Positions 34,068 through 43,075 of a DNA stretch of 64,000 nucleotides are shown here, piece after piece. Position 1 is the stretch's first letter, and every line of letters starts with the position of its first letter. A program made the translations under genes and the position numbers. The notes under the pieces were generated by a model. The model worked only from the letters and a program-made list of their open reading frames with translations. It searched no databases and was not told the DNA's origin. The DNA comes from GCA-2731375 sp964590195 (GTDB taxonomy: Bacteria > Pseudomonadota > Alphaproteobacteria > GCA-2731375), in assembly GCA_964590195.1 (NCBI GenBank), contig CAZPWJ010000018.1, positions 1 through 64,000 of the forward strand, in the 5' to 3' direction.

Positions 34068-35318
34068 ATGGTTGAAATCGCCATTACCGGAACCGGCGTC
34101 GTCTCCGCCTTCGGCGCCGATGTATCCGATTTTCATGACCGCATGCTCGGCGCGGAAACCGCCATCAAGGCCTCGCCCTGGGCCGACGAGGTCCCCGGCA
34201 GGGATGCCTGGCAGGCCATCGTCGGTGACTTCAATCCCGCCGACTGGATGGATGCGCGGGTCGAGGACGGTACCGATCTGTTTGCCCAATTCGGACTGGC
34301 CGCCGCTGATCAGGCCGTGCGCCAGGCGGATCTGGGCGAGTTGGACCCCTTGCGCACGGCGGTGGTCAACGGCACCTCCATTGGCGGCGTGCGGGCAGTG
34401 ATGAAGGCGCAATATGCCCTCGACACCGAGGGCGGCGAAGCCGTGCCGCGCAAGACGCAGATCCAGATCTGGCCCAACATGGCGGCAGCCCAGATCGCCA
34501 TGCGCTATGGCCTGCACGGACCGTCGTTGACCATGACCACCGCCTGCGCCTCGTCCCTGGACGCCATCGGCACGGCGGCCCGCCTGATCGAACGGGGCGA
34601 GGCGGACGTCGCCATCACCGGCGGCACCGAGGGCGGCATCAGTCTGGCCGGCGGCGGCCGGGATGGCGGTTTCGTACCGGTGCTGTTCTACACCGGCAAT
34701 GTCTATGGCATGGAGGCGCCCTCGTCCGATCCGAACCAGGCCATGCTGCCCTTCGATGTCAAACGCAGCGGTATCGTGGTCGGCGAAGGGGCCGCGATGC
34801 TGGTGCTGGAACGGGCCGAACACACGCGCGCGCGCGGTGCCAATATCCTGGGCTATCTGCGCGGCTATGGCTCGTTGGCGGACGGCTTCCATCCTTCTTC
34901 GCCCGAACCCACTGGCGTTTGGGAAGCCCGCGCCATGGAACTGGCTCTTGCCGACGCAGACATGGCGCCGGCGGAGGTCGATGCCATGATCGCGCACGCC
35001 ACCGGCACGCCCAAGGGCGATACGGCGGAGATCAACGCCATCAACAAGATCCATCCCGGACGCGGCCTGCCGGTCTCCTCGATCAAGGGCCACCTGGGCC
35101 ATCCGGGCTCGGCCTCCGGTGCCATGGCGGTCATTACCGGCCTGATGGGCATGCAAACGAACCGCTTCGGCCACATCGCCAATACGGACGAGCCCGATCC
35201 GGAGGCGGATTTCGAAATCGTGCATGGCCAGCCCAAGGATCTGAAATACGGCAGCTTGCAGGTGAATGCCTTTGGCTTCGGCGGGCAAAACGCCTCGGTC
35301 GTACTGACCCGGAACTAG
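34068..35318 (+). CDS. Beta-ketoacyl synthase (FabF/KAS II-like)
   Basis: A 416-residue thiolase-fold condensing enzyme. The complete Cys-His-His triad is visible: C160 in TTACASSLDA, H310 in IAHATGTPKGD and H345 in KGHLGHPGSASG, with K340 upstream. It begins VEIAITGTGVVSAFG and ends FGFGGQNASVVL, as FabF does. It starts 11 bases after the HpaB-family gene and 10 bases before the acyl-CoA ligase. No acyl carrier protein or malonyl transferase gene is near, so it is not a housekeeping fab cluster. It probably serves a specialised acyl-chain step. Confidence 0.92.
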   Translation: MVEIAITGTGVVSAFGADVSDFHDRMLGAETAIKASPWADEVPGRDAWQAIVGDFNPADWMDARVEDGTDLFAQFGLAAADQAVRQADLGELDPLRTAVVNGTSIGGVRAVMKAQYALDTEGGEAVPRKTQIQIWPNMAAAQIAMRYGLHGPSLTMTTACASSLDAIGTAARLIERGEADVAITGGTEGGISLAGGGRDGGFVPVLFYTGNVYGMEAPSSDPNQAMLPFDVKRSGIVVGEGAAMLVLERAEHTRARGANILGYLRGYGSLADGFHPSSPEPTGVWEARAMELALADADMAPAEVDAMIAHATGTPKGDTAEINAINKIHPGRGLPVSSIKGHLGHPGSASGAMAVITGLMGMQTNRFGHIANTDEPDPEADFEIVHGQPKDLKYGSLQVNAFGFGGQNASVVLTRN

Positions 35319-35328
35319 GAGACGGGCG

Positions 35329-36819
35329 ATGCGCCTTACCATCGCGGAAAATGTCGCCGTCCGCGCCCTGTCCCATCCCGACCGCATCGCCATCGAGGTT
35401 CTGGATGGCGGCGATACTCTGACCTATGGCCAGGCCTGGTGCCGCATCACCGCCCTGGCCGAGGCGCTATCCGCTTGCGAGGCCGGCCGCCATGGCCGCA
35501 TGGTCGCGCTGTTGCTGCCCAACGAGGCGGACGCCGCCCTGGCCTACCTGGCCTGTCAGACGGCCGGCGTGGCGGCGGTGCCGATCTCAACCCGCCTGGC
35601 CGAGCCCGAAATCCGATTCGTGGTCGAGGATTCGGACGCCAAGCTGATCCTGACGGGGGGCGCTTTCGCCGAAACGGCTGCCGGTCTGGGGATCGCCGTT
35701 GTCAGGGTGGAGGATATCGCAACCCCCGACGAGGTCCCGCGCCCCCTGTTGGGCGAGGCCGGGCGCGGTGGGGAGCCTTGCGTGGTCGGCTATACCTCCG
35801 GCACCACGGGTTTTCCAAAAGGCGCGCTGTATTCCAACGATCATTATCTGACCGCCATCATGCGCTGGGGCTGGGAGTTTGGCATCACGGCGGATCAGGT
35901 GATGCTGGTGCCGGGGCCGCTGTTTCATCTCTCCTACGCCGGTCTTTCCATGGCGGCGCTGTCCATTGGCGCCCGTATCCGCATCATGCCGGAGTTCCGC
36001 GCCGATCTGGCCCTCACGGAATTAAGCCAGCATTGCACGCATGCCTTTCTGGTGCCGTCCATGACCACGATGATCGAGGAGGAATGGCGCCGCCGGGACC
36101 GCCCTCCCATCGATGCCTTCCGCCTTATGATTTCCTCCGGCGCGCCGGGACCGCTGTCCATGACCAAGACGGCCATGCAGATGTTCCACAACGCCAAAAT
36201 TACCGAAGCCTATGGCTGGACCGAGGGCGGCTGGGTGACGTTCGAGATCAAGCAGGCCGACACGCTTTTGGCGCACTCGGTCGGCTGGCCCACTTTCGGC
36301 AATGAAGTCGCAGTCTTCAACGAGGCGGGCGAACCCTGTGCCGTGGGCGAGGCCGGCGAGGTCGGCGTCAAGAGCCTGACGCACTTTGATGGCTATCTGG
36401 GCCGTCCCGGCGCCACGGAAGAGGCCTGGCATAATGGCTATGTGATGTCCGGCGATATCGGGATCTGGCAAGCCGACGGGCGTCTGTGCATCGTCGACCG
36501 CAAGAAGGACATGATCATCTCGGGCGGCGAGAACATTTACACGGCGGAGGTCGAACGCATCGTGCACGAGCATCCAGCCGTATTGGAGGCCGCCGTGGTC
36601 GGCCTGCCCGACGAACGCTGGGGCGAATTGGTCACGGCCCTGGTGGTGCCCCGCGAAGGCATGAGCATTGAGGGTGCCGAATTAGAGGCCTTCTGCCGCG
36701 AACGCCTGGCCGGTTTCAAGGTGCCGCGCCGGGTCGAGGTGGTCGACGAGTTGCCCCGCAACCCCATGGGCAAGGTACAGAAATTCAAGATTATCGAGGA
36801 ACTGGGCGCAAATAGGTAA
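35329..36819 (+). CDS. AMP-dependent acyl-CoA synthetase/ligase
   Basis: A 496-residue member of the ANL superfamily that activates a carboxylic acid to its CoA thioester through an acyl-AMP. The P-loop motif YTSGTTGFPKG is at residues 155-165, EAYGWTE at about 290 is the A5 region, and SGDIG, DRKKDMIISGGENIYTAEVE and the catalytic Lys in NPMGKVQKFK complete the set. It is the last gene of the cassette starting at 32668. It could load the substrate on which the HpaB-family enzyme and the ketosynthase act. Confidence 0.93.
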   Translation: MRLTIAENVAVRALSHPDRIAIEVLDGGDTLTYGQAWCRITALAEALSACEAGRHGRMVALLLPNEADAALAYLACQTAGVAAVPISTRLAEPEIRFVVEDSDAKLILTGGAFAETAAGLGIAVVRVEDIATPDEVPRPLLGEAGRGGEPCVVGYTSGTTGFPKGALYSNDHYLTAIMRWGWEFGITADQVMLVPGPLFHLSYAGLSMAALSIGARIRIMPEFRADLALTELSQHCTHAFLVPSMTTMIEEEWRRRDRPPIDAFRLMISSGAPGPLSMTKTAMQMFHNAKITEAYGWTEGGWVTFEIKQADTLLAHSVGWPTFGNEVAVFNEAGEPCAVGEAGEVGVKSLTHFDGYLGRPGATEEAWHNGYVMSGDIGIWQADGRLCIVDRKKDMIISGGENIYTAEVERIVHEHPAVLEAAVVGLPDERWGELVTALVVPREGMSIEGAELEAFCRERLAGFKVPRRVEVVDELPRNPMGKVQKFKIIEELGANR

Positions 36820-36849
36820 GCCGCCACCTTATACCAGCCAACGCTGACG

Positions 36850-37707
36850 CTATGTGGCTGCGTAGCGGCAGATTTCCTGGATTAGATGATCCATTGTTGC
36901 CTTGACCGCCGAAAAACCATTCGTCCGTTTGAATGTCTCGATGTCGATGAACATTCGTTTGTTGATTTCAACGAAGATGCTCTCGATTCCAATCGCCGGA
37001 TCGCTGTGCCGCCGCGTCAGATAGCCGCCGTAGTAGGGAAAATTAATACTGACCGAATGGCCAAGGCCTTCGAGTGTCTTGGTAACGAATTGCAAAAATT
37101 CGGGCGTACAGGTCGTTCCGTGAACGTCACCAAGATTGAAGTCGGCACGGGCCTCGCCCGGATCCGCATGGGTCGGCGCACCGACCGCGGACATGCAATG
37201 GCAGGAAACCTGAAAGGCGCGGCCATGTGCCGCTTTCATCTGTTCGAGTATGCGCGCCAGTTCCACATGATAGGGTTCGTGGTAGTTATCGAGCCGCGCC
37301 CTGACCTCTTCGACGGTCAATTTTCTTTCCTGCATTTCCTCGCCGTAGCGCGACAGGCGCTTGATCAGGCCAAGGCCGCGCTCGGTAAAATCGCTTTTTT
37401 CAATGGCGCCCGGCCAGCTGCCTTCAATCTGGCGTTCATCGATATCCGCCGCGCTGCGATTGGTGTCGATATAGGTATTGGGAAAGCAGGCGTAAAGCAT
37501 GGTTGCGCCAAGCTCAGGTGCCTTGGCGCAAAGCTCCTCGACATACATCGAGACGTTGTCGTGAAGAACGGAAAACGATATCGGTGAGCGGAAATCATGG
37601 GGGTATTCGCGCCCGCTGCGAGACACATCAACGAGTACCGGAACTGAAGCGGCCACCGGGTCGTGGCGAAGGAAGACTCCCGGACGAACTGCCATCGAAC
37701 TTGGCAT
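36850..37707 (-). CDS. N-formylglutamate amidohydrolase family protein
   Basis: A 285-residue zinc hydrolase of the HutG2/N-formylglutamate deformylase family. It shows VDVSRSGREYPHDF near residue 28, ACFPNTYIDTNRSAADID near residue 74, SCHCMSAVGAP, and the C-terminal INFPYYGGYLTRRHSDPAIGIESIFVEINKRMFID. Family members remove the formyl group in histidine breakdown or act on related formyl-amino acids. No other hut gene is present here, so the substrate is not certain. It is transcribed alone on the minus strand. Confidence 0.88.
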   Translation of the reverse strand: MPSSMAVRPGVFLRHDPVAASVPVLVDVSRSGREYPHDFRSPISFSVLHDNVSMYVEELCAKAPELGATMLYACFPNTYIDTNRSAADIDERQIEGSWPGAIEKSDFTERGLGLIKRLSRYGEEMQERKLTVEEVRARLDNYHEPYHVELARILEQMKAAHGRAFQVSCHCMSAVGAPTHADPGEARADFNLGDVHGTTCTPEFLQFVTKTLEGLGHSVSINFPYYGGYLTRRHSDPAIGIESIFVEINKRMFIDIETFKRTNGFSAVKATMDHLIQEICRYAAT

Positions 37708-37841
37708 GACACCACCTGTTTCTATTCTGGGTTCTGTTATGGTTGACAGTAACGCCGCGCCAGTGGCCCGGCAAGCAGACGCCGCCGGGCGGGGGAAACT
37801 CTTCCCGCGGCAGATCGCCTGATCGACGATGGGAATTCAGA

Positions 37842-38399
37842 CTAACAATTGTCCATGATTGGCACGCCGGCACCGATATCGAAAAAGATGCGCTCGGTAA
37901 CGTGCAGACGCGCCGCGTTATCGGCCCTGGCATCGAAAGTTGCACCGTCCGCATGCGGTTTTCTGTTGCCGTGATAGTAGATCAAGTTCGCCCGGCCATT
38001 GTTGTCACGCATGGGAAAGCCGATCGATTCATCTTGTAGCAATCGGCCAGAGTCGGTTTGAACCAAAATTCGAACGACCTTTCCACAAGGGTGGTCGGTC
38101 ATGACAGCCGAGAATTTGAGCACATTGGCCCGTTGCTCCGGGGCAAAATAGTCGAGGAAGTCAGTGCCGGTAATTTCGCGCCCAAAACCATCGACCATTG
38201 CTGTCCCAGCCAGGCGGACGTGAATGCGCCCTGGCGTCGACAAATCGTGAATGGCCATGTCCGGCAACAGATTTCTTACGGCGGCGGGGTCGAATGAAGT
38301 ACGCATCGGGATTAGATCGACCTTTGGCAGTGACTGCCAATAGTCGGCAAAAACACGCGCCCCCGCGCTTTGGAGCTCTATTTCAGAAATATCCGACAC
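37842..38399 (-). CDS. PAS_5-domain protein
   Basis: A 185-residue protein composed of one PAS-like domain of the PAS_5 family, common in alphaproteobacteria. Features are ...ARVFADYWQSLPKVDLIPMRTSFDPAAVRNLLPDMAI... and MADHPCGK-type turns near VMTDHPCGKVVRIL. It has no output domain. It is likely cytoplasmic and may bind a small ligand or partner, but the function is unknown. It lies upstream of the N-formylglutamate amidohydrolase gene with a 134-base gap. Confidence 0.78.
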   Translation of the reverse strand: MSDISEIELQSAGARVFADYWQSLPKVDLIPMRTSFDPAAVRNLLPDMAIHDLSTPGRIHVRLAGTAMVDGFGREITGTDFLDYFAPEQRANVLKFSAVMTDHPCGKVVRILVQTDSGRLLQDESIGFPMRDNNGRANLIYYHGNRKPHADGATFDARADNAARLHVTERIFFDIGAGVPIMDNC

Positions 38400-38482
38400 C
38401 GACTACTCAGACCCTGTTGAGGAAAATAAAATTGAAAATTGTCACCGAAATCATAGGCCTTTCAATACTCGAGCGCCGTCCT

Positions 38483-39022
38483 TTACGGAAGTTTTAAAAC
38501 GAGCTTTGGCCATACCGCCAAACCAAGTCCGATGCTTGTGACATTGCCGGACCCAAGGTCCGCCTGCAGCTGCCCAACGGCACTTCTAAGCGCAAAATCG
38601 CCGCCACCTGTCACGCCCTGAAACAGCCCCGTGCCGGCGGTGATTTTAAAATCTCCCATACAGCCCGCCGTGGCAACGCCAGCACAGTTCCATTCAGCGA
38701 ATACCCGATGGCCCGAGGCGCCGGTCATGATGCAACGACCGTTGCCGCTTGTCTCATTCGTTTCCAAATTGATGTCCATCATCCCTGGGCAAACAATGCT
38801 GGCCGCATTCAAATCACCTTCGCCGGTCTCGACAAACATAATGCCGCTAAAGCCGCCAACGAATAGCGCCTGTGTCTCGCCAGTCAAAAAGACGCTGCCT
38901 TTGCTTTCCCACGTCGCCATCGCTTCAAGTTTGATTTCTTCTCCGGCAATGGCCTCCATCGGCTTGAATGCGCCCCCGGTAACCATTGCAATGACAAAAA
39001 TGACATAGAGCCAGTTTTTCAA
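38483..39022 (-). CDS. Secreted protein of unknown function
   Basis: A 179-residue protein with a signal peptide (KNWLYVIFVIAMVTGGAF, cleavage probably after AIAG near residue 27). The mature part has three or four cysteines (IVCPGM, GRCIMTG, WNCAGVATAGCMGD) that may form disulfides, and Gly-rich beta segments such as TGLFQGVTGGGDF. The latter are reminiscent of beta-barrel allene-oxide-cyclase-like folds. I do not recognise a family. GGAGGCACC precedes the ATG. It is isolated from the neighbouring genes by about 200 bases on the 5' side. Confidence 0.7.
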   Translation of the reverse strand: MKNWLYVIFVIAMVTGGAFKPMEAIAGEEIKLEAMATWESKGSVFLTGETQALFVGGFSGIMFVETGEGDLNAASIVCPGMMDINLETNETSGNGRCIMTGASGHRVFAEWNCAGVATAGCMGDFKITAGTGLFQGVTGGGDFALRSAVGQLQADLGSGNVTSIGLGLAVWPKLVLKLP

Positions 39023-39221
39023 CGGTGCCTCCCGATTTTGTGCGTTTTAGGAATGAATAATTCCCATGGCCGAACTCTGTTTAGTCGCAAACTGAATAGT
39101 TGATGGAGTATCTAGTTATATCTCAGCATCCGAACATCAAGGGCTGAACGCGACGGCTCGGCATGACCGGCCTCATGGCAAATGCCACGGCGGCAACTTT
39201 CCTAGAGCATAACCGGGCTTA
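39023..39221. other. 199-base intergenic region, no gene seen
   Basis: It separates the cyclase stop from the secreted protein start, both on the minus strand. It is comparatively AT-rich (near 39045-39125) and likely holds the promoter of the secreted protein. No clear hairpin or box stands out. Confidence 0.35.
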
Positions 39222-40307
39222 TCAAACGCGCGGCAAAATCCATACCTGCATGGGTTCGGCACGGCCGCGCACGGTTTCCTCACCGTGTTGGACAAAATCC
39301 GCCAGCAGCGCCTCGCCGCCCTCGGCCCGCACGGCATTGACCAGATCTTCACCGACGACGACCTGTGCCTCCAATGGCCGGGCCAGGGCCTCCAGGCGGG
39401 CGGCGGTGTTAACGGTGTCACCCAGGGTGGCGAATTCCAGGCGCTGTTCGTTGCCGATATTGCCGATCAGCACCGGGCCATAATGAATGCCGATGGCGAT
39501 GGCCAGGCCGGGCAGACCTTCGGCGGTTCTGGCCTGGTTCAGCTCGGCGATCGCGGCCTGCATGGCCAGGGCGCAGCGGATGGCGTTGGAGGCATCCTGG
39601 CCACTGCCCGTCCGCGCACCGAAATTGGCCATCAGTCCATCACCCAGATATTTGTCGACCGAACCGTCGGCGTCGAATACCGCGCCTGCCATGCGGTCGT
39701 AGAATTCCCGCAGCAGAGCAAAGGTTGGTTCAGCGCCCTGTTGGGCCGCCAACGCGGTGGAGCCGATAATATCAACGAACATCACCGCCGCCTGGCATTC
39801 ACGGGCGGCAGCGAAAGGATCGGTCATATTGGCCAACTCGTCGACCATGTCGGGGGAAAAATAGCGAGCCAGATTGGCCTTGGCGGTTTCCGCCGCCAGG
39901 CGCTGGTCCAGCGCATCGCGCAGCACCGCCAGATCGGCCAGGGTCTTTTGAATGGTGACTTCCAAATCATCCAGATCAATCGGCTTGGTAACGAAATCAA
40001 AGGCGCCCGCGTTCATCGCCGTGCGGATATTGCCCATGTCGCCATAGGCCGACACGATCACGGCGCGCAGATTATGATCCTCTTCACCCAAATGATTCAG
40101 CAATGTCAGGCCATCCATGCGCGGCATGTTGATATCGCTCAACACAACGTCGATTTCAGGATGCTGCTTGACCAGATCCAGCGCCTCAACCCCATCCATG
40201 GCAAACAGGAAGGCGAATTCCTGCTTTCGAATCTGCCGGCGAAACTTCTGCTTCACCAGCATCTGCAAGTCCGGTTCGTCGTCAACAACAAGAATTGTCG
40301 CGGTCAT
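39222..40307 (-). CDS. Response regulator with class III adenylate/guanylate cyclase output domain
   Basis: A 361-residue protein. The receiver domain (residues 1-125) has the phospho-acceptor Asp in VVLSDINMPRMDGL and the switch Lys in FVTKPIDLDD. A helical linker leads to a class III cyclase domain with metal-binding Asps in MFVDIIGSTAL and YLGDGLMANFGA and with LGDTVNTAARLE near residue 315. It should therefore turn phosphorylation into a cyclic-nucleotide signal. The kinase gene directly upstream (47 bases) is the likely partner. Confidence 0.92.
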   Translation of the reverse strand: MTATILVVDDEPDLQMLVKQKFRRQIRKQEFAFLFAMDGVEALDLVKQHPEIDVVLSDINMPRMDGLTLLNHLGEEDHNLRAVIVSAYGDMGNIRTAMNAGAFDFVTKPIDLDDLEVTIQKTLADLAVLRDALDQRLAAETAKANLARYFSPDMVDELANMTDPFAAARECQAAVMFVDIIGSTALAAQQGAEPTFALLREFYDRMAGAVFDADGSVDKYLGDGLMANFGARTGSGQDASNAIRCALAMQAAIAELNQARTAEGLPGLAIAIGIHYGPVLIGNIGNEQRLEFATLGDTVNTAARLEALARPLEAQVVVGEDLVNAVRAEGGEALLADFVQHGEETVRGRAEPMQVWILPRV

Positions 40308-40354
40308 CTACGCGTTTCCCCAAAACAGCACATGATTATTTTTGCTTGCGCGCA

Positions 40355-42349
40355 TTATACGCCATTGCCCGGCGGCATGGCCATGGCGGCCTGGCGCGGC
40401 AGGGTGATGCGGAATTCCGTATATTCTCCCTCGCGGCTGTCCATCTCGAACTGCCCGCCGTGTTGCTTGACGACGATGTCATGCGAGATCGAAAGGCCCA
40501 GCCCCGTACCCTGCCCCGGCGGCTTGGTAGTGAAAAATGGCGTGAAGATCTTTTCCGCGACCTCTTCAGGCATGCCAGTGCCGTTGTCACGAATAGTGAT
40601 TTCCACCTGCCCGCCCAGATCACGGGTGCTGAGTTTGAGCGTTGGATCGTACCCCGCCTCCGCCCCGCCGGCACGTTGATGGGTGGCATCCAGGCCATTG
40701 CCGATAACGTTCAACAGAACACGGGTCAGATCCTGGGGCACCGCCTCGATCTCGCCCGCCGCCGGGTCCAGATCCCGCTCCAAGGTGACGTTAAAGCCTT
40801 GAACTTCCGCCCTGGCACCATGATAGGCCAGGTTCAAAGCTTCCTCCGCCATTGTATTGACTGTAATTTCGCGCAGCTCGCCCGGCCCCTCCCGCGAGTG
40901 CAGCAGCATGCTCTGCACGATGCTGTCGGCTCGCTTGCCGTGCTCGTCAATCTTACCCAGATTGTCGTTCAGGGTGGCGATGATATCCTCGGCATCATCG
41001 CGGTCATCTTCGTCCAGCTGCGCCAACAGCGGCTCAACCAGTTCGTTGAGCTCCTGCAGAAGGCCGGCGGAGAGTTGCGAGAAGTTATTGACGAAATTCA
41101 GCGGGTTCTTGATTTCATGGGCGATGCCGGCGGTTAGCTGCCCCAGCGAGGCCAGCTTGTCCGCCTCGACCAGGCGTTGTTGGGTGGATTCCAGCGCGGC
41201 CGTCATTTCCTTTCGGTCCGTGATATCGCCAGTTGAGCCGACAACCCGCAAAAGCCGCCCATCATCATCACGCACGGCGGCACCGTGTGATATGGCCCAA
41301 TGCACCTCTCCATCACCGCTAAAAAAACGGTACTCGTGGGCAAAATGGTCGGCCTCTCCCTTCATCAATTGACGATAGCAGTTCAGAAACCCCTCAAGAT
41401 CTTCGGGCAAGATGCGGTTTTGCCAATCAGCCGAGGTTTGCAACTGATCCTTTTCCAGGCCCAGCGAAGCATACATGCCGTTGGAATAGAATGTGGCGTT
41501 GGTCTCGGCATTCCACTCGAAAACCCATTCGCCCACCGCCTCCAGGGCCAGGATATGCCGTTCCTCGCTATCCTGCAGTGCTTGCTCGGCCCGCTTTTGC
41601 GCCGTCACATCCGTGATGGCGCCGACCAGCCGGATCGCCTTGCCCCCATCATCCCGCACCGCGATGGCATTATCGTGGACCCAGGCCGTGCTGCCGTCAT
41701 GGGTGGTGATACGATAGATCGCCTCCTGCCGGTCCGCCGCACCGGTAAAATGTTTCGCCATCGCCTCGCGGTATGCGGCCTGATCGTCGGGATGGATACG
41801 CCCGACCCATTCCGAGGCCTGCAATTCGTCTTCCGCGAAACCGAACATCTGGTTCAGGCGCGGCGAGACATACAGGCTGTCGGCAATGATATTCCAATCA
41901 TACAGCCCTTCCGTCGAAGCCTCGGTCACCAGGGCATGGCGGGTTTCACTTTCGCGCAGGCGGTCCTCGGTCTGGCGCAGATCGGTGATATCGGCATAAG
42001 TTACGAGCAACCCTCCGCCTTCGATCGGTGCGTAGCGGATACGCAGAATACGCCCCGACGGCATGGCCGCCTCGACCTCCCGCGCCTTGAAATTGGCCAG
42101 CGCCGCCAGACGCCTGTCGACCTCCGTATTACCTTCCGCGCCGAAATCCCCGCGCGCGGCACTATGTTCAAAGAATGCCCGCATGGGCGTGCCGGGCCGG
42201 CAAAGAGTTTCGGGATAATCACGCAGTTCGCCAAACCGGCGGTTACAAGCGGACAGGTCCAAAGCGCCATCAAACAGGGCATAACCCATGTCCAACTGCT
42301 CCAGACCGGAGAGAAGAAAGTCCAATGATGCCCCTGCTTCGCTGCTCAT
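40355..42349 (-). CDS. Multi-PAS sensor histidine kinase, likely partner of the receiver-cyclase
   Basis: A soluble kinase of 664 residues without transmembrane helices. Three or four PAS segments follow each other: about residues 10-120, 135-255 (RHALVTEASTEGLYDWNI) and 265-390 (ERHILALEAVGEWVFEWN). A coiled linker follows, then the H-box ASLGQLTAGIAHEIKNPLNFVNN. The ATPase domain has NVIGNGLDA, IRDNGTGMP and GTGLGLSIS. It lies immediately upstream of the receiver-cyclase gene and in the same direction, so the two form a two-component pair. The signal is unknown. Confidence 0.92.
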   Translation of the reverse strand: MSSEAGASLDFLLSGLEQLDMGYALFDGALDLSACNRRFGELRDYPETLCRPGTPMRAFFEHSAARGDFGAEGNTEVDRRLAALANFKAREVEAAMPSGRILRIRYAPIEGGGLLVTYADITDLRQTEDRLRESETRHALVTEASTEGLYDWNIIADSLYVSPRLNQMFGFAEDELQASEWVGRIHPDDQAAYREAMAKHFTGAADRQEAIYRITTHDGSTAWVHDNAIAVRDDGGKAIRLVGAITDVTAQKRAEQALQDSEERHILALEAVGEWVFEWNAETNATFYSNGMYASLGLEKDQLQTSADWQNRILPEDLEGFLNCYRQLMKGEADHFAHEYRFFSGDGEVHWAISHGAAVRDDDGRLLRVVGSTGDITDRKEMTAALESTQQRLVEADKLASLGQLTAGIAHEIKNPLNFVNNFSQLSAGLLQELNELVEPLLAQLDEDDRDDAEDIIATLNDNLGKIDEHGKRADSIVQSMLLHSREGPGELREITVNTMAEEALNLAYHGARAEVQGFNVTLERDLDPAAGEIEAVPQDLTRVLLNVIGNGLDATHQRAGGAEAGYDPTLKLSTRDLGGQVEITIRDNGTGMPEEVAEKIFTPFFTTKPPGQGTGLGLSISHDIVVKQHGGQFEMDSREGEYTEFRITLPRQAAMAMPPGNGV

Positions 42350-42367
42350 GATGCCCCCGTGCCGTGC

Positions 42368-42988
42368 CTAGGTGATCGGCAGCATTACATGTTCCTGGAA
42401 GGCCGGACGTTGGGCCAGTCGTTCATACCAGGCACGCAAATTAGGATAATCGGGATGTTCCACGTCCAGGCCATGCCAGCGATAGGTCATGGCACCCACG
42501 GGCACGTCGGCAAGGCTCAATTGCGCACCAGCCATGAAGTCGCGCCCTTGCAAATGGCCATCCAGGATGCCCATCAGCTTGGCCGTTTCAGATGTCGAAG
42601 CCTGGATGGCGGCCATGTCCCGCTCCGCCTCCGGGGTGCGGATCAAGCCCCAAAACGCCGGCGTAATGGCAGGTTGGAAGAAACCGATATGCCAATCCAT
42701 CCATTTATCCATGTCACCCTGCGCCTTGGCGTCAGAGGCATACAACCCCGCCCCTTTGTTTTGCCGGGCCAGGTAGCGGATTATGGAATGGCTTTCCCAC
42801 AGCACATAGCCGTCATCGTCCAGCACCGGCACCCGGCCCATGGGGTTCAAGGCCAGGTACCAGTCCTGATCGTTCTGGCCAAAGGCGCCGCCCACGTCCA
42901 TGCGCTCATGGGCAAGGCCCAGCTCGCCGATCACCCACATCACCTTTTGCACGTTGACCGAATTCGCCCGGCCATAAACCTTCAACAT
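42368..42988 (-). CDS. Glutathione S-transferase
   Basis: A 206-residue GST. The N-terminal domain begins MLKVYGRANSVNVQKVMWVIGEL, where S10 or N9 takes the catalytic position rather than Cys. NPMGRVPVLDDDGYVLWESHSIIRYLAR contains the cis-Pro loop and the ES glutathione-gamma-glutamyl contact. The C-terminal domain has LSLADVPVGAM. It lies just upstream of the PAS kinase (18 bases). The substrate is unknown. Confidence 0.9.
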   Translation of the reverse strand: MLKVYGRANSVNVQKVMWVIGELGLAHERMDVGGAFGQNDQDWYLALNPMGRVPVLDDDGYVLWESHSIIRYLARQNKGAGLYASDAKAQGDMDKWMDWHIGFFQPAITPAFWGLIRTPEAERDMAAIQASTSETAKLMGILDGHLQGRDFMAGAQLSLADVPVGAMTYRWHGLDVEHPDYPNLRAWYERLAQRPAFQEHVMLPIT

Positions 42989-43042
42989 GACGCCCCTCCC
43001 ACTTTTTTCTCGATTCAGGCGCCACTATGAAGCGTTCGGGAT

Positions 43043-43075
43043 ATCCCAATCAAGTGGCGGGTCAGGTATTGGGAT
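43043..43075 (-). terminator. Inverted repeat after the enoyl-CoA hydratase gene
   Basis: ATCCCAAT (43043-43050) and ATTGGGAT (43068-43075) form an 8-bp stem at the hydratase stop codon on the minus strand. No T-run follows, so terminator function is only possible. An overlapping GGGATATCCC palindrome lies at 43038-43047. Confidence 0.3.

Noticed and set aside
34053..35393. Long minus-strand frame (446 codons) opposite the ketosynthase
   Set aside because: It is a shadow of the real + gene in GC-rich DNA; the + strand has all ketosynthase motifs, a ribosome binding site and operon spacing.
39285..40679. 464-codon + frame opposite the receiver-cyclase and kinase
   Set aside because: It spans two real minus-strand genes with full motifs and has no ribosome binding site.
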